From NCBI RefSeq assembly GCF_010015445.1, contig NC_053119.1:10648550-10712549 (forward strand): a stretch of 64,000 nucleotides of DNA. Direction: 5' to 3'. A program made the translations under genes and the position numbers. The stretch comes from Perca fluviatilis (lineage: Eukaryota; Chordata; Actinopteri; Perciformes; Percidae). This document shows, in pieces, positions 52,150 to 64,000 of the stretch; positions within the stretch are counted from its first letter, which is position 1; each line of letters begins with the position of its first letter. The notes under the pieces were generated by a model. The model worked only from the letters and a program-made list of their open reading frames with translations. It did not search any database and was not told where the DNA came from.

Positions 52150-54013
52150 AGCCCCATTGTACCGAATTTGGTTGCAGTTCCACCAGAGTTCCACTGGGGG
52201 TGATCGCAGTCCAGTGCAAAATGAATGGGACTCTATGGAGTCCCATTCATTCATATGGAGTCTATGTGGACACTGTTGAGGAGTACAAGTACCTGGGGGT
52301 GTACTTAAACAATAAACTGGACTGGACTAGACACGCCGAGGCTGTCTACAAAAAGGGCCAAAGTCGACTCTTTTTCCTGAGGAGGCTGAGGTCCTTTAAC
52401 ATCTGCCGGACAATGCTGAGGATGTTCTATCAGTCTGTTGTGGCCAGTGCTATTTTCTTCGCTGTCACATGCTGGGGCAGTGGGATGAAGGTAGCAGACA
52501 CCAACAGACTGAACAAACTGATTAGGAGGGCTGGTGATGTCGTGGGGGAGGAGCTGGACACACTGATGACCGTGGCTGAGAGGAGGATGCTGTCCAGGCT
52601 TCAGTCCATCTTGGATAATGTCTCCCACCCTCTCTACGACACACTGGCCCAGCAGAGGAGCACCTTCAGCAGAAGACTCCTCTCACCCAGATGCACCACA
52701 GAGCGCCACAGGAAATCGTTCCTGCCTGTGGTCATTAAACTTTATAACACCTCCCTCAGAGAGTCACACACCCCCTCTCTGTAATCATCTCATCTCAAAC
52801 ATAGACAATAGACAATCACTTCTCCTTTTTTTTTTCGCACTATAATCATCTCAACAGACAATTCATTTTCTCTTTTTTATTGCACTATTTGCACATTATC
52901 GCTGTACATTTCATATTTTATATATTATTACTGTATATTTGTTTTTATTATATATGTTTAAAGTATTGATAATATATGTTGTTTTTATTTGTTGTTTGTA
53001 TATCTGGAGTGGTAACGAAAATAATTTCCCCCTGGGATTATTAAAGTATTTCTGATTCTGATTCTGATTCTGATTCTGATTCTGGAGCTAGACGGCTAAA
53101 TGTCTCTTTCGCCCGATTGTCGTTGAGAAACCTCAGATTTGATTGTAGTTTTTGCAAGTTCAACATGGGTTATAGGTCGAAAGTTGAATGAACGAGTACT
53201 TATGTCCTTTTGATTTCTTACAGGGGGAGTCGTTGTTGCCCATAACATGCTAGCATTCTGCTAATGAATGCTGATTGGTCAGTGAAGGTCTGATTACGAT
53301 CGGAGATCCAGCTTGACGCCTCCAAAGCAGAGCCTGAATGTCAGAGTGAATATTTCGGCTTGGTCTTTAAAACATTAGCAAACCTCTTTCTAGCATGTGT
53401 AATGACAGGGAGAGCCGAACCTGTCAGCTGTGTTGTCGATGCCTCGAGAGAAAAAAGGAAGCGACTCAGAGCTTGCCGTAAAGCAGTATCTCCGGCTGTA
53501 TATGTGTATGACGTCATTGACATTTTAAAAAGACTTTAAAAAAATCTAACACCCAGCACTGTGTATTTTCTTTGCCTCCCCTTTCGAATGCAACATTATA
53601 TCCTGAGAAAAGTGGGTTTTGAGGGGTATAGCTCCATAGAGCCCCATTCATTCTGCACTGGCCTGTGAGCGCCCCCTATATGGAACTCTGGTGGAACTGC
53701 AACCAGTTCAGAACCCGGAAGTAACGAGGGAGTGGAACTTCTTCCCTTGTTAGAAATCCTTTGGCAGCACATATGAAAACTGGGCTGGCTTTCTCAATCA
53801 GTGACATCACTAGTTGAGAAATTTCATACAGGAATGTGGGCGAGGCATTTTTAGGCAGTTGAGAAAAAGTGTATACAGTTGAATTGCATAGAGTCCCATT
53901 CATTCTGCACTGGCCTGTGAGTGTCCCCTATATGGAACTCTGGTGGAACTGCAACCAGTTCAGAAGCCGGAAGTAACGAGGGAGTGGAACTTCTTCCTAT
54001 ATTAGAAATTCTT
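52150..54013. repeat. Three copies of a dispersed 'GAACTCTGGTGGAACTGCAA' repeat
   Basis: Copies at about 52150-52260 (inverse), 53636-53755 and 53887-54013 share GCAACCAGTTCAGAASCCGG and CCCATTCATTCTGCACTGG blocks. The two right copies are direct repeats about 250 bp apart. Confidence 0.6.
52255..53085 (+). mobile_element. LINE ORF2 C-terminal part and 3' tail
   Basis: An open frame to the stop at 52784 encodes VEEYKYLGVYLNNKLDW, GQSRLFFLRRLRSFNICRTM and a CWGSG motif, the RT thumb and C-terminal region of L2/CR1/Rex-type LINEs. It ends with CCCTGGGATTATTAAAGTAT and an (ATTCTG)n tail. The upstream 160 bp of the open frame (from 52092) is an unrelated repeat, so the Met-initiated 230-codon frame is a chimera. 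The element is 5'-truncated. Confidence 0.85.
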
Positions 54014-54687
54014 TGTTTGTAATCAGCTAACAACCTATCACTTGTGTCAGACTGCTGCCATTAAGGGATGTGTGGGCATAGCAGCGATCCAAAAAAGTGG
54101 TTTGCTGTGCCTTTGTGTGGAAATGTCAAGGATGATTAAGATGGGCAGCGAATGGAGGAAGATTTGGAACTGTTGTCATTTAATTTTTATAACTTATTTT
54201 ATGCATGCAGCCACAGCTATTCAAGATTGTACTGCTGCGAGGTGCGTGGAAAGATTCACTCAGAAGGCAGAGTTACTAATTTCCAAGCTAGGTTATTGAT
54301 AAAAATAGGGCCGATGTGCTGGAAATGCCAGGGCCGTTTTTTGATCCAACCTGGTCTCAGGTTTCGAATCTGTGAAACTGCCACAGATGTTGAGTTAAGG
54401 GGCCATGTTCATTTCACGGAATTCTGTGAGACCAGGTTGTTTGATCCCAGTCTGTCACTGCCCACCACGCAATATACACACCCATTATAAACTTCCTGAA
54501 AGGAACACTAAACTTAAACTTAATGTTCACAAAAACTGTTAAATATAAACTTCTGAGATAGACCCTAATAGGGGAAGTTTTTGTGAATGGTTCAAGTTGA
54601 CTGGTGTCTGTAGGTGAAAGTATGAAGTAGGAGATAGATTTTGAAGTAGAAGAGGATTTGAAGCCTGCTCTCATTTTTTTTCAGACT

Positions 54688-55525
54688 TTAAGGGGCCGTT
54701 ATTTATGGAATGTACCACCGGAGGAAAATAGGGGAGGCTCATGTCTATTTATTCTTTATTGAGGGGAGGGTCATCCAACATTTTTCAGTCCAGGGGGTCA
54801 CCCAACTTTTTTATTCATGAAACAGCAAAATTTCAAAGTGGCTTGTTTGGTGCATATTTTTCCATGTAGCTCTCAGTCTCGGCCCCCGCTACCAGATGGG
54901 TCTGACCCATGAGTTTGCTGTGGGACAGGGAGAGCTGCCCCCCTGGTGGCTGAAATGAATATAATTGCATTGTTTAAAAAATGAGTGGAATATAATTACG
55001 TCTGGCAAGATCAGATATTTTATAAATATCTTAAATAACACAAAACAACTAAATGGTGGTAGGTAATACATCAGATTTCATATACTGTCTGGACATCTTA
55101 CTGTGACAAGGTTGCAATAAAGGTTTCCTAAATGCCACATTTGATGTCAGCTTACTAATTGATTGCGGGTTTTGTGTAGATTTTGACTTTTATACGTTTA
55201 TTCCACTTTGTTTAAACGGCGAAGTGGAGGAAGCCTAGTGACGAGTCCATAGCAACCAGTTTGTGTGTTGAATGTTACCCAGAGTGCTTTGCTGAATGGT
55301 CTCAATGTTTTATTGTTTTATTTCATGTGAATACTAGTTTAGAGTAAGTAGTTTACCAGGACAGAAGGTATTGATAAATTGTTGGGGGAGGGTCAAACCT
55401 TCTTTCCAAATCGTATTGGAGGGTCATAGACAATTTTTTTAACTGGCAAAGGGAGGGTCATGTCTTTTTTGGCTAAAGGTCCCAAAACTTCTCTGGTGAC
55501 CCCTTAAATAAATAACGAACAGTTC
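54688..55525. repeat. Degraded inverted-repeat element
   Basis: AAGGGGCCGTTATTTATGG at the left faces AAATAAATAACGAACAG at the right. The interior has repeated GGGGAGGGTCA blocks. No gene is present. Confidence 0.4.
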
Positions 55526-56484
55526 CTAATTGGCGAAGAAAAATGTGTTTAAAGCTTAATATTTTAAAAAGGTATAAATAGCAGAACAAATGTTGAAGAA
55601 GTCACATTATGTGCTTAAAGAGCTGAACATTTTGATATTGGAATGTTTACAGAAGTTAGAGGTGACCAAAGAAAGTTGAAGAATGAAGAATCGGATAACT
55701 GTGAACGCAGCATTACACCCGGGTTGAACGATTAAACGTACAGTAACGTTACTCTCCGCCATTATACAACAAAGAGAGGCAATGACAAACGAGATTACAG
55801 TGCAAACCACAATAAAAAAAAAAAAAGGTATTGTGTAAAACTAACAATAAATATCGGCATTACTTAATGGTAGTTGATTGCACACACTGCAAAACAAACT
55901 TAAGACAGGAGCACTGCAACACTAAAATACTACAATATCTTTCTGCAACCGCACTCTCGTCCGAAGCTTTTACGAGCTGAATTTCGAGTGTAGGCTACCG
56001 ATCCTGTTGATGCTTCTCTAAAAGCCAATTTAACCTGAGACCATCCTTCGTCACAGCTAGGAAATTAAGGGGCTTTCCGTAGCAAGGAAGCTTTATGAAA
56101 CAGAAAACATACAGAAAACTGTATGAATTGTGGACGGATTTCATCATGTTTAACAGGAATGAACACTGGCGCTTAATGATGAACACTTTTATTAAAAAGG
56201 CTGTATCGACAATAGTTCAAATTTTTCATGTGTGTTGCCTGAGCAAGCGCTGGCGCTGTGTAGCCTATCCTATTGAGCCAAACTACAATAAGGGATAGCC
56301 TACTCTACATTTCTTTTTAACTTTTTTATAGGCTACTTTAAACCCCCGGTGTCTTCTTTCCCTCATCCCCTGCACATAAACGGGGATGTAACATAAAAGT
56401 AAGTCTAGTAAAAGTAAGGCTTTTTTTAAACTAGCTGACAAAGTGAGAATTGTAAAGAAACAGGAAAAAAAAGTCTTAACTCAC

Positions 56485-56590
56485 CATTGACAGTTTGATG
56501 TTTTCACTGAGTTCTGTGAAGGATTTAAAATGAAGTTAGCTGTAATAACTCGGTTGTCTTCATGCACCGACTCTTCAGCCCGACAAAAAC
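56485..56590 (-). other. Candidate non-coding first exon and promoter of exonuclease copy 3
   Basis: On the minus strand it ends at a GTGAGT donor (edge 56485) and resembles 42949-43060 (shared TTCATGCA/TGAAGACAAC-CGAG, AACATC-AACTGTC-ATG order). The distance to the copy-3 ATG exon is 6.4 kb. Confidence 0.35.
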
Positions 56591-56772
56591 GGAGCCGCGT
56601 TCGTCTGATGAGGAGGCAGCAGCAGTAGCAGGAGGGGGCGGTGACAACACCTTTCTAGCAGTCTTAATTCGCTCTCACAGTTGTTTGTTTGCTTTCACTA
56701 ACCTTTTCTAGCCTCGTGAGACCGTCGTCTTCGCGAGCTCCAGTTTTCCACCCATCTGGCGTAGTCAAACCC

Positions 56773-56802
56773 TACTGTCTATGGGTTAAACCATAGACAG
56801 TA
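56773..56802. repeat. Perfect 12-bp hairpin
   Basis: TACTGTCTATGG and CCATAGACAGTA separated by six bases (GTTAAA). Probably paired ends of MITEs that meet here. Confidence 0.7.
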
Positions 56803-57554
56803 TGTAAGAAGGGTTAACCTTTTCAGGCGGAACAGCCAATCAGAGGGATTGGCTTTTCAGCCGAAGGCCGGCCGTGGCCGAAAAGGCCGGCAGGTCGACG
56901 CGCGGCAACGGTGCAGGACACCCACCATATGACACCGCACAAACAGAAGGTCGCTCGCCTCCTTTTGCTTTGGTGAAATATGTATATTGAACCCTTTAAG
57001 TACGTACTGCAAAAGTATGTAGCCTACTGTTGCATGCACTATGCATAGCCTACAATTGGATATACTTCATTTTAACATTGCACCTTAAACTTTGACCATC
57101 TTGCTCATATATCCATCACAGGCTTTTTTGGCATACTGCATTTGACATACTTTGAATTGGGACATATTAAATAGTATGGTAGTACAGCAATGGGTATAGG
57201 AATACACCCAAAGTCTTTAGAGAAATGAAAGTGATACCACATTAGATTGAAAGAAAATACCATCACAACACTAGAGTCACAATAGACAGCAACATCATAT
57301 TATTGTCTGCAGTATGAGTTCATTATATTGAATGATGCATTTACAGTACACCCAGCTGTTTCTGCTGATGGCAATTGACACGATTGTCCATACCTGACAC
57401 TGACAAACCAGTTGTTAGTAATAGGCAGACATTTTGACTTGTCATAGTAGGAAAAGCACAGGTGACACTAGTAAAATGTTGATGGCCAACACCCTATAAC
57501 TGAAGCATAAAGATAAATTAGCCATCATTAGTTTTATCATTTACATCTGTGCAT

Positions 57555-57556
<2 letters not shown>

Positions 57557-57623
<67 letters not shown>
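57557..57623. repeat. (ATCT)n microsatellite
   Basis: About 17 ATCT units. Confidence 0.95.
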
Positions 57624-57624
57624 G

Positions 57625-58110
57625 CTGCATTCCATTGGCAACAACGTCACACCTGAGTTCCAGTACAAGTCGGAAAAACAAGGGTCTTTATTTATTGCTC
57701 TTGTTAGCAATACCAGTTGATAACTCATTTAGTTGTATTTTGCACGTACAAACACCAATAGCAATATGTCTACAGATAGAAGATGGACATTACTTTGTGT
57801 ATCGCTGACTAAATGAGACACAAATAAGACAGTAGTGCCAATAAACAGTACATTCATACAGCTTTTGATGCAGCCATGTTTGATTGGGATGTCCGGGTTG
57901 GTGAAGTCCTCTCGACTTTCTGAGTGGGCAATCCGACTTCAGGGGGTGTTGACATTTCCGACTGGGAACTTAGAAATTCCCACTTCCCAGTTCAACTGGA
58001 AAAACCCACATCGATCCATCCCTTGGTGCGTTCCAGTTGAACTGAAAATTCCGAAATGTCAACTGGATCGCCCCCTGAAGTCAGATTTCCCACTTGCAAA
58101 CCCCAACATC
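57625..58110 (+). mobile_element. Degraded relative of the 10613-10964 TIR element
   Basis: It shares GTTAGCAATRCCAGTT, ACAGATAGAAG and the Cys/Pro-less spacer order with 10613-10964, but is longer and more diverged. A 107-codon open frame here is spurious. Confidence 0.5.
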
Positions 58111-58732
58111 TCAATCCAACATGGTATTGGTACAGGTATTGTTAACAATGGCTAACCTGGCAAAGTCCCCCTACCCCATGAAAGATATTTTAACGACATG
58201 TTACTGGAACAGTCAACCTGGTGTGACCTCATTCCCAGTATTGACCTCAGACTTCTGAGGTAAATGGAATGAAGCATATTACATGACCAAAAGTATGTAC
58301 ATAACCCTGTCCACATACTCTTGTGTATTTTACAGTAAAAGGTACCCTGTGGCATATGGCAATTGACACACATTTCTGTTGGTAGCAGTAATATGCAAGG
58401 TAATGCGTACATTTGCCAGAAAAGTCAATTAAAAAAAGACTGCAAGCTGAGTGTGGATGTTAAAAATACTGGATTTAAAAATATATATCAAAAATCATCT
58501 TTCTTTAAGATACACCTGTGTTTGGGTGAGAAATAGTAAATGTAACCTAACAGGTCACCTTTATTGTAAACTATACATGTTATGCTGAAAAGGAACACGA
58601 ATGTGTGACGATACTCTACGTGTTGGAAATAGAAAAGACATCCTTTCAAACAAGAAAATTAATCTACCCGTCGTTTTTTTCTCAATGTTCAAAATATCAG
58701 TCTGGCCAACCAACCGGGATTACATGATGGAA

Positions 58733-62216
<3,484 letters not shown>

Positions 62217-62687
62217 CTGCAAGAATTTAAAGAAATAGACATTTGAACATGAACTAAAACACCCAACAGTCATGTCTGATATGTCTGACAAAGCATTCAA
62301 AATAATTATCAAAATAGTTAGCTTTGACACTTTAAAGGTAGGGTGTGCCCTTCCTGTGTGTTGCCCCCTGTGTTTTTCTCGTCGGTTAGGGATTGTCTGC
62401 CAAACCAGTTTGGGCAAGTTTTTGCAGCTTCTGCATAGTTGGTGTACTGGACTGTGCAAACTTTATAGTGTTGTGTGTTCATTATTTTGTTTTGTTTAGT
62501 TAACCGCTGCTTCCTTTTTTATTAGGATAGTTTTCTGTTACAATTTGCAACACTGATTTGATAATACTTGTGATACTTTTATTTTTAGGTTAGGGTTGTT
62601 CCTTCAGCAATTACACTGGATGGATGGATAGATAGTACAAAAACATAGGATCTGATGGTATTTTGGTAAGGGCTATGAGGAATGGTA

Positions 62688-62690
<3 letters not shown>

Positions 62691-62714
<24 letters not shown>
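62691..62714. repeat. (TA)n microsatellite
   Basis: Twelve TA units upstream of copy 4. Confidence 0.9.
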
Positions 62715-62718
<4 letters not shown>

Positions 62719-62934
62719 CAATACATACATTTATTAGTGGATTATTTTGCTGTTGGATATTCTCAGGGATCATGTAGCCCACTGCACATCGCAGTATGAG
62801 TATACGTGCCAGACGTATGTTAGAGTGCGGGTACTTGAAAGAATGAAAGTGCTGTGTGTGCGCGCACATACGTGTGTGTGTGTCTGTGGGAGTGTATATG
62901 TCAGAGCGAGGGTTTTGGGAAATGCTTTATTCAA

Positions 62935-63094
62935 AAAACGAAAAGAATGTAATGTCCGCAACACTGCTTTAAACTCGTTTCGACCCAACTGGGTCTTCTT
63001 CAGGCAAGAAGACCCAGTTGGGTCGAAACGTTGCATTTTATATTAAATATGGGAGTTTAAAGCAGTGTTGCGGACATTACATTCTTTTCGTTTT
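62935..63094. repeat. Nested perfect inverted repeats (42-bp and 24-bp stems)
   Basis: The outer arms 62935-62976 and 63053-63094 are perfect reverse complements over 42 bp. The inner arms 62977-63000 and 63006-63029 are perfect over 24 bp around the loop CAGGC. A 23-base single-strand spacer (63030-63052) lies on the 3' side only. Confidence 0.95.
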
Positions 63095-64000
63095 AAGTGC
63101 TTTCATTTGTCCTGCACCTGCCAGAAGGTGGGATGTGCACACAATTACTTTTATAAAAAATGCTTTATTCAGCCAGAATAACTGATGTGTCAACTGTGTG
63201 AGTGTTTAAGGCTTGTAAAGCAACAACTCCGTTAACATGCAGCATTATGCACTGGTTGAACAATTAGACATAGGCTACAGGCAGTACTAGGGACGTTCTA
63301 CCAGAAAGGTACATTTCCACTTCTAAAAAAAGTCCTCTGGGAGGCCCGAGTTGGACTCGGTTGACTTGTTCTTATACTGCACTGTAAATTTTATTCTCAT
63401 CTTGTATCTGTTTTTAATTGTTTTTAACTGCTCTTTAATGTTTTATATAAAGCACTTTGAATTGCCCTGTTGCTGAAATGTGCTATACAAATAAAGCTGC
63501 CCTGCCTTACAAAAGTTTCACAAACTAAATTTCGGTCTTCTTCCTGGGTAAACCCTGATGAACTTCCGGAAGTCTTCTGCAAGTCACTCTCAGTTACAAC
63601 TGAGAAGGGTCTGGTGTCAACCAGGCTAGCGAGCAGGGGCTTTCCATAGAAATGAAACTTTAAAATGTATGAATTGTGGACAGAGTTTTAAACCTTTAGT
63701 AATAATGTTTAACAGATATAAACACTGAGTCTGAATTTATAAGGATCGATGAATAGGAAGGAAAATGTAGGCTACAACAGAATTAAATTGTGCAAAAAAT
63801 AGGCTTACATTTTAGCCTAAATTAATGACAAGATGTGCTGTCCCATTCACCCAAATGTTATTTAAAAAAAAAGGTTTCAGGTCTGTTTACACAAAAGGGT
63901 GTGTCATCTCTCCTTAGAATATGATAAGTCCAACAGCTTTTCTGACGTTAAGGCCAGCTGCTCTTCAAATTTTGGCAGCTATTTTGTTCTTTCTTTCTCA
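63095..64000. other. Non-coding flank with LINE 3' end
   Basis: No coding exon is supported. Positions 63330-63510 are a fish LINE 3' UTR (L2-like), including TATAAAGCACTTTGAATTGC and TGTGCTATACAAATAAAGCT. The remainder is AT-rich. Confidence 0.55.

Noticed and set aside
52092..52784. 230-codon gene
   Set aside because: LINE ORF2 C-terminus fused to an unrelated repeat; it ends in a (ATTCTG)n LINE tail.

Overview
This is eukaryotic DNA from a teleost fish, probably a percomorph. Genes are split into short exons with GT-AG introns. The intergenic DNA is AT-rich and full of microsatellites and fish-type transposons (hAT, piggyBac-like and Tc1-like elements, tRNA-derived SINEs, LINE 3' ends). 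The gene order (secretory carrier membrane protein next to mannose-6-phosphate isomerase, then PML-type exonuclease genes) resembles the vertebrate SCAMP2-MPI-PML neighbourhood (human 15q24). Most open reading frames in the window are repeats, antisense shadows or intron noise; the gene models below were built by joining exons through splice sites and phase. Layout: (1) 1-14 kb, minus strand: first six coding exons of scamp2, running off the left edge. (2) 14-17 kb: head-to-head intergenic region with a LINE 3' end and a CRE-bearing mpi promoter. (3) 17.1-30.7 kb, plus strand: complete eight-exon mpi. Exon 3 is overwritten by poly-C, and introns 3, 5 and 6 carry large transposons. (4) 30.7-36 kb: intergenic, mostly hAT elements and a SINE. 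(5) 36-62.2 kb, minus strand: tandem array of four two-coding-exon genes for DEDDh 3'-5' exonucleases resembling the PML-like exonucleases (PLEX9 type). Copies 1-3 keep all five catalytic residues. Copy 4 has lost three of them while its reading frame and splice sites stay intact, so it looks like a pseudoenzyme. (6) 62.2-64 kb: repeats, including a perfect nested palindrome. The second notable object is a 4.4-kb element filling most of mpi intron 3 (20785-25196). It has inverted repeats of about 0.7 kb, a 6-bp target duplication, and CCAAT/TATA-like promoters with an ATG exon in each arm. On its minus strand a phase-consistent four-exon gene encodes a 140-residue Cys/His-containing protein that I do not recognise. 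How the parts relate: SCAMP2 (membrane recycling) and MPI (mannose supply for glycosylation) are housekeeping neighbours. The exonuclease array is a lineage-specific expansion whose family I recall being linked to control of retroelements, and the surrounding DNA is dense in them.
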